Origin: Piper betle
Taxonomy: Eukaryota > Streptophyta > Magnoliopsida > Piperales > Piperaceae
NCBI GenBank assembly: GCA_033002965.1
Contig: JAURVB010013853.1
Coordinates: 1 to 64,000, forward strand
Reading direction: 5' to 3'
DNA: 64,000 nt
The notes beneath the pieces were generated by a model. It did no database searches. It was not told where the DNA came from and worked only from the letters and a program-made list of their open reading frames with translations. The position numbers and the translations under genes are program-made. This document shows positions 49,166-62,849 of the stretch, in pieces. How positions within the stretch are numbered: the first letter of the stretch is position 1; each line of letters starts with the position of its first letter.

Positions 49166-51917
49166 ATGGCGTCTCTTTGCCGCCTGACCTCAATCCCAAC
49201 CGCACCCGCCGACAAATTCGATCGCTTCCCGTCGTTCGCGACGCTCAGATGCTGCTTGCCGGCGGCCAAGGTCGAGACGGGGGCGAATGGGTCGATCGAG
49301 AACGTCCACTTGGTTGCTCTTGTCGAACAATGGAAGCTTGCCGAAGCTCGCGAGTTTTCTCGTGTCATGGATGTTAATGGTGTTCTTGTTAGCTTGAGGT
49401 CGTATGAGAAGTTGTTCAGGTTGTGTGCGAACTCCAAGTTGCTTTATTTTGGGATGTTTGTTCATAGCAAGTTGAGGAGAGATGTTAAATTGGTGTCGGG
49501 AACGGTTGCTGTTGGTCTGCTTAGGATGTACTTGTGTTGTGGTTGTGTGGAGGGAGCTGAGAATTTGGTGAATGAGGTTGATGTGAAGGAGGGTGATACG
49601 TTGAGTAAAATGGCGAATTTGTATGTGCAGAATGGGATGCTTGTACCAGCTGTTCTACTGCTGTTGAAGATGTGTTTCATGAGTGGTCTTGAGTTGAGTC
49701 ATTCGGTTTGTGTTAGGGTTATTCGTGCTGTTGCTGGAAGTTTGAATGTAGAATTAGGGAAACAATTGCATGCTGTGTTAGTAAAAACTGGGATGTGGTC
49801 TCGCTCCTTGATTTCTGTGCCTCTTGTGGGCATGTATATAAGATTGGGTTTGCTAGAGGTTGCTCAGATTGTTTGTAATTGCGTGGGGGATCGTAATGTT
49901 GTGGCATTTACTGAGTTGATGGTTGGGCATAACCAGGTAGAGAAGCATGGAGAAGCCTTGGCATTGTTTGATCAGGTTATGCATGACGGTATTCAGTTGG
50001 ATGAATTCGCATTTCAGCTGCTCTTGCGGCATGTTCAAAGTTGGAAGACTTTGATGCCGGGAGACAAATTCATGGTCATGTTGTTAAATTTGGGATGGAT
50101 TCGGGTGTCTCTGCAGGAACACCATTGGTTGATTTCTAAGGAAAATGTGGTAGGCTAGAGGGGGCTCAACAGGCATTTTGGAGAATATCTCAACCAAATG
50201 ACGTGTCTTGGAGTTCGATAATTTCTTGTTGTGCACAAACTGGTAGATATGAGGAGTCTCTTTCAATGTTCAAGAATTTGAGAAGTGCAGGAATGGGTGT
50301 TAACCCATTTACATACACCAGCATTTTCCAGGTGTGTTCATCCCTTGCAGATTTAAGCATAAGCAGCCAGGTGCATAGCGATGCTATAAAGCGAGGGCTC
50401 ATTTCTGAGCTTTGTGGAGAAAGTGCTTTAATCTCTATGTACTCTAGATCTGGTTGCCTAGAATATGCGCTGAAGGCTTTTGGACTAATTGATTATCCTG
50501 ATATGGTTGCCTGGACTGCTATAATCACTGGCTTTTCCTGTCATGGTCTTGCTTATAAAGCCTTGGCTTTCTTTAACAAGATGATCAGCAGTGGTGTGAA
50601 GCCAAGTTCTGTCACTTTTGTTGGCATATTAACTGCTTGCAGCCATTCAGGTTTGGTCTTTGAAGCCAGACAATATTTGCAGTCAATGAGCCTGGTTTAC
50701 CAAGTGATCCCACAATTGATCATTATAATTGTATGGTCGACATATATTGTTGTGCAGGGATGTTGCAAGAAGCTTTTGACTTGATAAAAGAAATGGCTTA
50801 TAAGCCTGATGCAATGACATGGAAGATACTACTTGGTGGTTGTCGACAGGGTTGCAAATTGAGCGAGTCAGCTCGTGATCATTTAGCGTTCGGTTCCGTT
50901 TGGCACGACTCGAAACTCGACATTTAAATGCTCGACTCAAACTCGAATCTTACGAGTTGAGCTTGAGGAAGGTCCGTGTTCGACTCGACTCGGTTGTAAC
51001 TCGAACTCGACTCGAACTTGACTCGTAATTCGACTTAAACTCGACTCGATAAAATAATATAATAATATAGTCTTTATATTATATTTTATTTATTTATTTA
51101 TTTATTTAAAATATAATAACAAATAAGCAAGATAGTTGAGATGGTAAGTACTCACCTTGATGACTTTAAGGTTGTGGGTTCAAATCACATTGGCCTCATT
51201 TTTTTTTTAAGTGAGGTACTTTTAACTTTTAATCGAGCTAGTTTCGAGCTAACAAACGAGCGAGTTCGAACAAGTTTTGAACTATTCGAGCCGAGTTCGA
51301 ACACATGTTGAACTCGGCTCGCTCGCTCAATTAGCACCCCTAGTTGTCGAATGCACTGCAATGTTGAGCTGGGTAAGATAGCCGGAGAAAATCTCATTGA
51401 AATGGACTCCAGTGACGCTGCTGCATATGTTCTTATGTTTAACTTGTATGCTTCAGTTGGAAGATGGGAAGAAGCAGCTTATTATAGGAGGATGATGAAT
51501 GAAAGAAATGTCAAGAAAGAAACCAGTTGTAGCTGGGTTACTGTCAAAGGCAAGGTGCATAGGTTTGTAGTTGGTGACAAACATCATCCACGAACTGCTG
51601 AAATTTATTCTAAGCTGTTGGAGTTCAGTCCTAAGTTTGAACATTCTTTACCCTCGAAAATTATCCCAACCAATTTGATTGAGAAGAGAATCAATCAGCT
51701 GTTCGATCACAGTGAAAGATTGGCTATTGCTTTTGGGCTTATATCTTCTCCATCTACCGCTCGGATATTAGTTTTTAAGAATCTATGTATTTGTGTTGAC
51801 TGCCATGATTTCGCTAAAAAGGTTTCCAGAGTGTCTGGACGAAAAATTGACGTGAGAGATTTACGTCGGTTTCATCATTTTGTGGGTGGGCAATGTTCTC
51901 GTGGAGATTATTGTTGA
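49166..51917 (+). pseudogene. PPR protein gene, PLS class with E and DYW domains, broken
   Basis: Such proteins bind RNA in chloroplasts or mitochondria and edit C to U; the DYW domain is the deaminase. The ATG at 49166 opens an N-terminus that could be a transit peptide (MASLCRLTSIPTAP). PPR units follow, for example GKQLHAVLVKTGMW, DRNVVAFTELMVGHNQ and, past the breaks, NDVSWSSIISCCAQTGRYEE and YPDMVAWTAIITGFSCHGLA. The E region has AMTWKILLGGC and MFNLYASVGRWEEAAYYRRM. DYW landmarks: HSERLAIAFGLI, ICVDCHDF and RFHHFVGGQCSRGDYC. Lesions: a lost base near 50014, TAA at 50137-50139 where DFYGKCG is expected, a second frameshift near 50690, and a 496-bp MITE at 50847. The final Trp of DYW is Cys. 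Otherwise the gene is intronless, as usual for the family. Confidence 0.88.
50847..51342 (+). mobile_element. TAGGG/CAGGG-ended hAT-type MITE inside the PPR gene (496 bp)
   Basis: Ends CAGGGTTGCAAATTGAGCGAG and, reverse-complemented, TAGGGGTGCTAATTGAGCG. A perfect 8-bp duplication GTTGTCGA flanks it (50839-50846 and 51343-51350). Internal A-box-like TAGTTGAGATGG (51133-51144) and B-box-like GGTTCAAATC (51177-51186). Joining the gene at one copy of the duplication restores LLGGCR-MHCNVELGK. Confidence 0.9.
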
Positions 51918-54900
51918 CTTTTTATTTCACTGGTACTTAAAGCACACGGACAGACTTGAGGAGTTTAATGTAAAAAGGAAGAAGATATACCTAGCTCCAA
52001 TTGCTTAAAGATATTCTGATTGCAGAGCTCATAATGGGAACATTGAACAGGAGTCTACCATGCCAATCTGATCTGAGTCACAAGTGCAATAACAGGGTAA
52101 CTTTGCATTTATTTTTCTAACCAATAAAAATGCTGTTTATTCATACATTAGTGAACTGCTATACTTGCACATTGATCACTTTTCATCACTATCATTGTAT
52201 GTAATTTTTCTGATTCTGACTGACAATGTTTTAAAAGTTATCATATTCATATTATGCACAAAGTCCAGGTGAAACATTAGTGACAAGTTTTAGAATGGAT
52301 GTTCTTAATGAGGAAATCCTTGGAAGATAGGAAAATGTGATAAAGATTCAACAAGTTACCGGCATCCATATGACCTATAAATAGCAAGTTTTTTGCATGA
52401 ATAACACTAATATAGTCGTGTTCAGTGAGGGGGTGGTAGCAAGTAAATCAAGATTGCTACTACATATGAATATGACTTGATTCCTGTAAAAAATCTGTAG
52501 TTGTGTTTCTCCCCTTATTTTGGTACCTTAGTATATTTTGACTTTGCAAGAAGACTAGTACAGTTTGCTGGGTTTTTCTAAAGCATGTTCTTGACGAATC
52601 ATTAATATTTAAACCATTAAGTTATGAAATTTATTATCTGTAGTTTGATCAATTATATGATTATTTGTACATAGTTTAAAAAATTTGGTAAATACTATAT
52701 CATATTTAGAAATTTAACCATTAACTTGACATATTAAAACCTGTCACTTGTCCTAATTCAAAGTTTGACTGAAAATGATAATTATGTTAATATAGATTTG
52801 TTTGCTGTATGTCGCTTGTTATCTTTGCAGCTCTTTGTCGTCGAATGTCCAGAGTATGAAAAGTTGGAAATGATTTGTGGCTCTAATAAACCATGAAAGG
52901 ATTCACCTAAATTTGCTGGAAGGATCCTAGATTACGATGCAAGGATTTGAACTTCATATCTCACAGCAACAATTATTGTGGTGACTGCATAAACAACTCG
53001 ATAAATCTGTAAGGAAAATTATTGTTTTAATTCTATTTCTAAAAATATTTAGAGGATTTATATTTTTAGGTTTTATTCTGGTTGATTTATGCTTGTTGGT
53101 TAAAACATGATGGACAGAATGTGCTCCTGATGTGCATATTCAAACTTTTACATTTGTATTGTGGTGATACATACCTTTTATTCAAACGAATGCCAACTAC
53201 TTTACGATTCTGACACTTCTCCACATCAACTTGTATCATATTATCAAAGCTCTGTAAATTTGCATTTTTAATTGTATAACTCGATGAATTAGACTTATAC
53301 TTTTAATTTACTGATCTTGTTTCCATGTTGACCTTATCTGGTTGATAATTTTGAGGACAAGCATTATCTTTGACAGATCAAAAATACTTATGTCCAACAA
53401 TTTGAGCTCAAACCAGATGATTTTTAAGTGAACACTTCTTAATCCAGCAGAATGAAATGCATATAATATGCTGCTATAATTGTAAAACTCCACAGCAGGT
53501 AGACTTCTTATGGTTGAAGTTGACCTAGTAAAAATTATTATTAATTAACCCACTCGTTAACTAAACGTTACGACCTTTTAGTGAATGCTTATTAGCTAAA
53601 AGATGTTACCATTTATTTTGGTAGCCACCACCCATGCATTCTCTATAAATAAATGCCCAAGGGTGAGAACAATTTGCTAATTTGTGAATTGATGTTTCAT
53701 TGTTCTGATGCGACATCTTGACGGTGAAAGGGTTGATTACGTTCTTGTGGTTTAATTCCTGGACAATAGTAATTTTCAATCAGTAATTTTCACTTCTTAA
53801 TTAAAGGAATTTGCAATTTCATAGTTTATATTCTGCGTTCATGTTATTTGTAAAATGTACTTTTTATGGGAGTGCTTATTTGTTGAAATAAAACTTATTA
53901 AAAAATTATGATCAAGTTGTTAAAAAAAACTTTGTTTCAGGATTTTTTCAATTGTTGTAATTGGGTTGATAATAGATCAATTATGTTACAATAAGAGGGG
54001 AAATTGTGGCGAAGTAAAGGCATGGGCATGTTAAGAATGGATTAAGTGACAAAAAAAGCTAACATAGTTAACAAGAAAAGGTCGTAAGAAATATTGCTAC
54101 ACTTATGGAAGGGGATTTTCCTCGTATGATTTATACATGACAGAATTCTTTTAAAACGGTAGAAAATTGATGAAATTCTTTTGAGTACCGAGTGTTTGAA
54201 TTAGTATGTTAGTATTGCCCTTGACATGAACACCACATGATAAATTCTTACGCTAAAGCAGAGACTAAAACAAGTTAGATTTAATGCAGTAAGTTATGAT
54301 GAGACAAGTATAGACAGGTTGGCAGATTGTGCGGAGTGAAATCCTCGCTCTAAGGACTCGTCCTTCTTTTGGTTCGCCGTTAGTTCGTCTTTGGCGATTT
54401 TCATCGTTCATCAGGCGACTTCTCCTCTTGATTCACCGTCTACGTTTGGAAATTGTTTGTAGCCCTTTTTTTCCCCCTCTCCAAATCGATCCATTGTCTC
54501 TCATTTTCATTGAGAAGGTCAGGAGGGAGGTCGATTAGGTGGTTTGTTAGTGCCTGCGAGTGCATAAATTTGCAAAGAAGGGGCATTAGATTAGAATGCA
54601 ATGAAAACTCGGTGGTGATGGCAAATGGAAAGAGAGATGGAAGAAGGTGGAATCTTGGAGAATAAGGAGAAGCTATGAGTCCAAGAGAGGAAGAGGCGAC
54701 GGGTGTCGAAAGTTAGGACAGTTATGACCCGAATTTTCTGCTATGCTAGGACTGAACCAACATCATCTTCCAGCAAGGAATGGACTGAATTGCATGTGAG
54801 TTTAGTTATTGGTAGCGGCTTCTTCAATTCTTGTGTAAATTTCCAACGACATGCTATACAGAGGTTTGCATGTGTAGTTTTCGAAGAGGCAAACAAGGGG

Positions 54901-57900
54901 TTCGAAGATAATTAAACATTTCTCTTTGTTGTTATGTTTTAACCCACATAGCCTCCTATGGTATATGAATGTTTTTATCGCATACAATAATGATATACGT
55001 ATTGGAATATCCACACAATTTGTAATAATCATATTTTGAGTTTATATATTTTTAAAAAATAAACAGTTATTTCAGTACCATTTACATATTTTTGAGTATT
55101 AGATTGAAACATTTTTTGACTACCTTGTACATTACTTTATATTTTTGAGATAATTTTTTATAAGATAAGTACGTGATATAATTAAGATAAATTCGCAATA
55201 TATATATATATATATTGACATATTTGTTATCCCGTGTAACTTATACAATCTATATTACATGCTTAAAATATCTTTCATGGTTATGTATGCCTTTGTATTT
55301 ATTCATGACATACTATATACCTGATAGGAGCGATGCTAACAAATTTATAGTCTGAATTCAAGTTATACAACTCATATTACATATCAAATCAACAGGTGCA
55401 CAACTTAACAACTTACTTATAAGAAAAATACTGAAAATAAATATTGTCATGTTATCACAATCAGCCAAAAAGAGGAGTGACATAATCATACACGTGTACA
55501 AAATTACAAACTCACTAACACTTATTACCACATTACCTAAACGACATTCAAGTCATTTGTTGTCACATTATTTTATCCTAACACTTACCTATTCCAACCA
55601 CATTGATTTCTAACCGGAATGATGAATCGTCAAAATATTATTTCCCTACATTAGGTGTTTGGGTCATTCTAAGTTCATTCATTTATTAAGTCTAAGTCTT
55701 TCATATTCTAATAAACATGTTGACTTCTGCTCAGACCTTCAGTTAGCATAAGATGCTTGAATTGAGTTCTTGACCTGCGAAGTGCAAGTTCAAAAAAAAA
55801 ATTGTTATCACAGGCATATGAGATTTACAATAAAATTATTATCGACATACACATGTACCCCTAACTTGTCTTATCTCTTTTTAGTCCGCGTGATGTCTAC
55901 ACGCCAATCTTATTTAGTTGGGTAAGGGCGAATATTGTGTCCCAATGTATTTTACAAGGTCGACGATATTAAGACCACTATCGCATCTCATCTTACATAA
56001 GTGCCACATGCATGATAGAATACGTGATTATCCATCTAAATCGCCCTATATCCACTTAGAAAAATGTAGAAAATAATCAATACAAATCATGTATGCTCTA
56101 TTGACCTCTACTGTTGACACTAACAACCTTCTTTCTTGAACCTCACCCAACTACTTCAATCTCAAAACATTCACAAGAACCAAGTACGAGGAAGAATAAG
56201 AGGATATATCTAACAAAAATGAAGGAATGAAAATTGAGGAAGAAAACAAAGAATGAGGAATTATAAATGACTTGGACGATGAGAGGAGAATGCCTTGACT
56301 TTTTCTTAGCACCAAAGATGATGTAAAATACCATCAATCTAATCCCATTCGGCAGCGTTTAGTCCCTCCCTCCACACCCTTTCTCATCATTGTCCTTTAT
56401 TTTATTAATTTTTTTACAGAAGGGTTATAATCTATCGTTGTCATGTATTTTTCATATATAGAAACTATATCCATCTTTTATCATATTAAAAAATTTCCTA
56501 CGTATATAATCTATTCAGAGGGAAAATCCCCCTCATTCAAAACTTGTGCAGTAGGGGTTTAGACCCATTGAAAAAGGAAAGTACGATCTGCCTGTTTCCT
56601 AACAATGCGTGCCCTATTTCCAAACAAAAAGAAAAAAGTTTGGCGTCTACCGAAACTGAGGTCCCTCTTTAGTTTACAATCCTAAGAGAGCTTTGAAAAA
56701 AGTACGGGCTGACAACCCCCACCTACAGCTTTTCAGCAAACAAAAAAACTCAGCCCTTTTGCATGTGAATAATTCAACCAAACACTGCAATACCAGCTAT
56801 GGTACTCCGTCTTATCTATTGCTATTAGGGATTGTCTTGACTTAATTTATGACAATCAATGTAATGAAGAAAACGTCATTAGAAATAAGATGAAGGCACT
56901 ATAAAATTACAAGCAGATAGCCTTTCTTTCCATTTGACAAGTAATGCTCTTGTCACAAGTATGTGTTATACATCGGTAAATAGTATATACTCTTGACAAA
57001 ATAGTAGTTATTTCTATGAAGAATAGCTTGGATTTCTGCACTAATCACCCTTGTGTTGCCATAAGAGACTTACACCATTCATATCAAATTGGATGATCTC
57101 TTACCGCATTCATATCAAATTGGATGAGTTTCGAAGCCTATCACAGTGACTCTTGGCAATAAACATTCTGCTTTATGGCATGAAGATCCATGACTGGATA
57201 CAAGAGAAACATAACCTTTTTCCTCGCATTTTTTCAATGTTTCTATCACCCAGAACCATCTGACAATACAAAATTTGCATGCATTAGCTACCTGTCCAGT
57301 ACATCAGCCTAGACCAGTGATGCAACAACAATAACCTCCTAAATACTTGACACATTAATTCTAGCTCAAAGACAATGCCAAATAAATGTCTAAAAATATA
57401 AATTATGGCGTCCACTTACTCTAATCAGTCAGAAGAAAAGAATACAACATAAGATTAATCAAAACATAGAGAACTTAGATACATATATATACCAAAAACC
57501 AATGATTGAATTTAATTGGAAGAACTAAGCAACTTAGAAAAGAACACAAAATATATCAAATTAACTAGCAAGAAACTTGTTCTTCCACAATATTTCGTGA
57601 GGCCAATATCCATGCAAACTTATTTGAACAACCAAGGAGTATTGGTATCCAATTATATTTTCCATAGAAGGGTCACAAAGTGACAGCGCACATGCCAATT
57701 TGGTATCCCCAGGTTACTCTCAAATTTGTGTGGTGAAAAGAGTGATTTAAGGCCCCACAAATAGAAAAGCTAAACTTAATAATCACCTGTCTCCCCAATA
57801 GGTAATCCCAAATTTATTTATCATGGGCCCAGAAAGGATGAATTTACTGATGTCACATTCTAGATTAATAACAAGATCAGAACTGGACTGATTACTCTTA

Positions 57901-57954
57901 CAAGCACCCCATGACCATGCACACCAAATATAAGAATATACAGGAGATAAAATT
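51918..57954. other. Six kilobases of AT-rich DNA without a recognisable gene
   Basis: 51918-53000 should include the former 3' flank of the PPR gene. ORFs at 54329-54915 are short and lack domains. A (TA)n run lies near 55200. A 31-bp tandem pair (CATTCATATCAAATTGGATG at 57076 and 57107) precedes the ubiquilin 3' flank. Decayed transposons are likely but I could not name one. Confidence 0.4.
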
Positions 57955-60900
57955 TTACTGACCCAGGTTGTGAAGAAGACGCTCCACTGCAGCATGGACA
58001 TTTCCAGAGGTGGCAGTGAGCGCACGGATGTTTTCTTGAACATCAAAAAAACCCATCTCTTGAAGTTGAGAGAGTTGTGCAGCGTAACGTTCTTCAGGAG
58101 GCACTATAAAATAGGAAAAGTCAAATAAGAAAATTGACAACAGCAAGCAAAATGATAACAAAGCTCAAAGTCATAAAATTTACCATTGGATTGTGCAGGA
58201 GAACTAAGACCACCAGCTCCAAGACCACCAAACATATTCATCAACAACTCTAGGCCCATAGCATTTCCTATTGTCAATGGAAGAAACACCAAAAAAAAGA
58301 AGAAAAGAAAAAATGAAAACAGCACTTGATAATTAGTAGAATAAGAATAATCAGTATTAACGTCCATCTGCAACCACTTGCCATAGCAGGTCAATGCTTT
58401 GGCAAACCAAGTCCAAGTCCATGAAATTGACTTGACAAAAGAAGGCCATGTCATGCAACATAAGTTCAAGAAGCACATCAAATTAGAAAGGAAATAAAAG
58501 ATACCTGCGCCAGCTCCAGTTTCCCCTTGATTTCTGAAGAATAAAATTCACATCAATACAAGAAAAAAAAGTAGAAGTAATTTAAACACTAATAGTGACG
58601 GATATTTTGTTCAAGAATATGAAGTGAAGAAAGTTTAAGTTGTCATACTGAGCCGCTTGCTGCTGGCCAAACATTGCCGACTGCAAATTCATCATACGCT
58701 GGAAACATAATTCATGATCAGATTAGCTGGCCTTTAACAAATAGCTTAAAGCAAAGAAAAAGATGGCAATCTGTATCTTCAAAATAATACAAAAGGAAGA
58801 ATCATATAAACAAGTCACTGCACAGTTGTACATAGAAAGGTTCCCACTATGTCCATTGCATTCGACCATTAACAACTAAGAACCAGCTATACAAATTATA
58901 CCTGCATTGTCTCAGGAGAAGTTATCTGTCGAATGAACTCAGGGTTTTGTATCATTTCCCTCAACTGAGGATTAGCCTCTAGCATGCTTCGCAGTTGAGG
59001 ACTCAAACTGAGAAGCTAATCAAAGAAGCAAAAGATTTTTGAAAAACATCATCTCCACCAAACAATAATTTTCATTAAAAAACAAGTCAACTACCTCATT
59101 CAAGTGTTGAGGATTGGACAGAAAATTCTGCATTAATTGTGATAAGGCTGGGTTCTGTAAGAGCTGAACCATGGGCTGCTCTTGTGAGCCACCAAACATC
59201 TGTTCCATGTCGACAGGAGAAACTCCAGCCAATCCTCCAGCTGCAGGAGCTCTTACATCTCCTGAAAGATTAGTAGCCCTTGTCGTATTATTTGCTTGTG
59301 TGCCACCTGCAACCGAACTTCTGTAAGCACTTAGATAAAAAGGCACTTGAAAACTCGTGTAGTCATCAGCTTGAAATTCCCCCCCATACATTGACATTCT
59401 TTCATTTAAGATCATTTAAGAAGAATCTGGAAGAGAAAGCCTCAACCTAGAAGAAGAAGTGCATGAAAAACTCTAAGACATCTATATAAACTATAGATGG
59501 TACAGGATGTCTAGATAGGATAAGCAAGTAGACTCATGAAAACTTACTATCCATCACCAGATTTTGCATAACGAAAAAGATAAATGATAGGTAACCAAAA
59601 TGTAGATAGGTACTAGCCTCAACACAAATCACAATCATAAAAATAAACGTAAAACCATAGTTTACCTGCAGGGGCATTATTGCTCCATGGATTGGGCAGT
59701 GGATTAGTGTTTGGCGCTGGAGAACCAGTAGAATCTTGTTCACTAGTTGATAGGTTGGTTGACCGATCTCCTCCAGCTTGATTTCCACCCAAAAGAGCTG
59801 CAAAAGGATTAGAGTTCATATTGTTCCCAGCATCACCCGCCATGGTTGTTGCATTTAAAAATGGCTCCTGAACAGTTTCATACATGCGCCTAAGCATGTT
59901 AAAGCCTTCTGGAGAAGATTCAATATTACTCATAGCTCTATCAGTATTTCTCATCATCTCACGCATCAACTCAGGATTTCGAGCTGCTTCCAAGGTTTGT
60001 CGAAGAGTACTGGGGTCATTCAGTATATGCGCCAAATCAGGATTCCTGTCAATAAGTTCCCGCATTTGTGGGTTACTAGTGATTATGCTACGCATTAAAT
60101 CTGGATTGTTCATAAGATTTTGGATGGCAGGCATGTTCATAATCTCTCTCATGATATTAGGATTTTGAAAGCTGCTGATGAACTTGCTCAAGGTCTGGAA
60201 ATCCAGCTCCAAACAAAGCAGAAGCACCAGTTCCACTGAGTCCATTATGGCTTCAAGTCCTGGAAACAATGTGCTTCCTAAGCCAGATCCACCAAAAGCA
60301 GACTCATTTACACCCAGGCCACCTCTTGCACCCACATTAGTGTTTGGAGCTCCAACATTTGGTGTGTTAGACGGATTAGACGGAGGTGGTGGTGCTGCAC
60401 CTCGAACCAAATGAACAGTGTGTTCTGTCTGTAGGCCTAAAATATTTGAACGTGTGAAAGATGAGTGACAAGTACACAGAATGCAGAAAAAAAATTCTAA
60501 AAGATACTCAACTTTATCCCTATCAATACAAACTTTCACTGATCCACACTTTTCCATTGACAAAAAGATACAGAAAATGATCATACAAATGCAAAGCTCC
60601 AAGCCTACACTCTATGAGGCACAAACACAAGAACTTAAAATTATCAGCAAGTGGAAATCAACATAAGGCCCAATAGAACTATTTCTAAGGAGCAGCACAT
60701 TGATTTGCTTAAGTCTGGGCACCATTAGCAGTCGAAGAATAAAGAAATGTCCAAACAAACTCAAACCAGCACAATATACATGCTCAAAGATCCTATAAGA
60801 AGACTGACCAACAATCGAAGTTAATTTGCATTTCCAAACAAAAAGCTTCTACCACAAAAACCATCAGGAAGACAAAAACAAGAAATCTGGAATCAGGCTA

Positions 60901-62511
60901 CATCCGACTTAAATACCAAGCAAGATATCCCAATATATAACAAAAACAATGATTCACGAATCGAAAAATTAGCCAACAGGAATAACAGAAAAGTAAAGCC
61001 AAAAGAAAAAGAAGTTCAAGTTGAAGTCAAAGAGTCCTTTGTTGAGTTTAAACTTTCTAATCATTTTTTATTATAATATCTCTTAATTGCATTAACATCT
61101 GCTTGCCAATTATGTAAAAACAATATAAATTACCTGTCTTGTAACTAATTAAATTGTTCAAATACTTCAAGGAAAATACACCTATAAACATAAGCATATT
61201 GGGTGATTAACCATTCAATTCAGTTTGTGCCGTTTTCCATCAATAAACACAGTTCTTACTTTCTTCTAGTTTTCTTTTCAAAAACATCTTAATCACGGGA
61301 GATTAACCATTCAATTCAGTTTGCGCCATTTTCAATCAACAAACACAGTTCTTAATTTCTTCTAGTTTTCTTTTCAAAAACATCTTAATCTTTGTTACTA
61401 CCACTAGTTAAATGCCATTGTACACATAATCTAATTTACAAACACGTAGGCCATCATCTATGAACTCAATACGGTAACAAAATAAGCTAAGGCACTTCGA
61501 ATCATACATACACAACCCATTGAGAAACATCAGAAGAATGCAATGAAATGTTGCACTATTATTCGATCTAGACTAATTGATAGCAAAAAAAACTTCACAT
61601 AGAATTTTCATAAACAAATAAGGAGGGTTTGCGTCAGGAAGGGTGCCTGGCTATAAAATTTTTTTGTCATTTGTAATCACATAGATCCTAATTTAGGGTT
61701 CAATGTCCCCTATACCCTTTGGGTAGCTGGACGAAGAACAAGAAAAGAATAAGACATAAGAGAGAACATTCGTCGGTAGATAGCAAGGTATCTCCACAAA
61801 TTGGAATCACATGAACACTAACAACCAATTTCCCCAATGTATCATACTGTGCACAACATCTATTAATTTTACAAGAAAAAAAAACAGAAAAAGTTGTAAT
61901 CTTTCTCCCAATTCGTCACTTAAACATCGAAATCTCAACCTCAACAGATCCCAAGATCGAAATTACACAGCAGAAAACTACAAAACAAAAGAATCCCTAT
62001 AATTCGCCTCACCAAAAACGAAAATACACTTCCTCATCATAGCATTCCGTGCATAAAAGCAATCAAACTTTTCGAAACAACAATTCAACGATCGATCGCA
62101 TATAATTTTCCTCTCCATTCATCACCCAAATAACAATCAAAATCGCAACAATAATTCCTAACATCGAAATCATCAATTAAACAAACCAAAAAGCAAACAA
62201 AGCCCCACAATCCCCTCATCAATCAACAAATCCAGGAAGAACAACAACCAAGGACCCCCGAAACGCACACAACGCATACCATAGCTCTCGAGCGAAAGCT
62301 CGTCCTTGAGGATCCTTCCCTTATAGATGAGGCGCTGCTGTTCGGCGGGGACGTCGCAACGGCCGGCGAGTAGGGCCTTGAAGGCGGTGACGGTGGATCC
62401 GAGCGGGGTCTGGACGGAGAACTTGGAGCCATTGGAGCAGCGGATGTGGACGGTGGCGATGTCGCCGGAGTCCGACGCCGGAGCATTGACGGGGGCGCCG
62501 TCGTCGGCCAT
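57955..62511 (-). CDS. DSK2: Ubiquilin / DSK2-type ubiquitin receptor
   Basis: Ubiquilins carry ubiquitinated cargo to the proteasome and, in plants, to autophagy. Eight exons with GT-AG junctions in matching phase: 62511-62280, 60436-59666, 59306-59095, 59015-58902, 58698-58649, 58533-58505, 58267-58184 and 58103-57955, totalling 1641 bases (546 residues), the usual size. The N-terminal UBL domain spans residues about 18-90 ([37 protein letters not shown]). STI1-like repeats carry [40 protein letters not shown] and [12 protein letters not shown] second STI1-like stretch lies in exons 3-4 ([34 protein letters not shown]). The UBA domain ends the protein ([20 protein letters not shown] to LLHNLGQ). 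Odd point: about 29 residues before NPNIMREI are read in a shifted frame. UBL and UBA are intact. Confidence 0.93.
61205..61392. repeat. ~97-bp tandem duplication in ubiquilin intron 1
   Basis: GATTAACCATTCAATTCAGT starts at 61205 and again at 61302, and both copies continue to CAAAAACATCTTAATC. It lies inside the 1.84-kb first intron (60437-62279). Confidence 0.85.
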
Positions 62512-62627
62512 GATCGATGATCGGAGGTCGGAGTTTTAGGGTTTGGGGGTCGGAGATCGGAGAATGCGAAGAGAGAGAATGGAAGGAGAACCAACGAGAG
62601 AGAAAATAGAGATTGAGGAATATAAGC

Positions 62628-62635
62628 TTTTATAT
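62628..62635 (-). promoter_or_regulatory. TATA box of the ubiquilin gene
   Basis: TATATAAA on the minus strand lies about 117 bases before the ATG at 62511, leaving room for a short 5' leader with CTCTCT-rich sequence. Confidence 0.55.
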
Positions 62636-62849
62636 AATTTCTGTTTGGGGCCCTTGTTTTTATGAGGTATTGAGGGGAGGTCCTTGTTCGTTTTGGAATT
62701 GGATAAAGGGGCTTTCAGAAGGTTCTGGACGATTTTGACGGCGTTGGTTTTTATTTGCTAGCAATGGTCACGGACCCGTTCATCGCATTCTCCGATAGCA
62801 TATTCATTGCAATGTGCTCGAAAAAAAATTGTAAGATAAAAAGGGGTGG

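Noticed and set aside
51133..51186. A genuine tRNA gene
   Set aside because: A- and B-box words are present, but the surrounding sequence does not fold into acceptor and anticodon arms that I can pair. It is only tRNA-like.
54329..54915. Three short plus-strand ORFs as a gene
   Set aside because: They are in different frames, have no domain and lie in DNA that shows no other coding signal.
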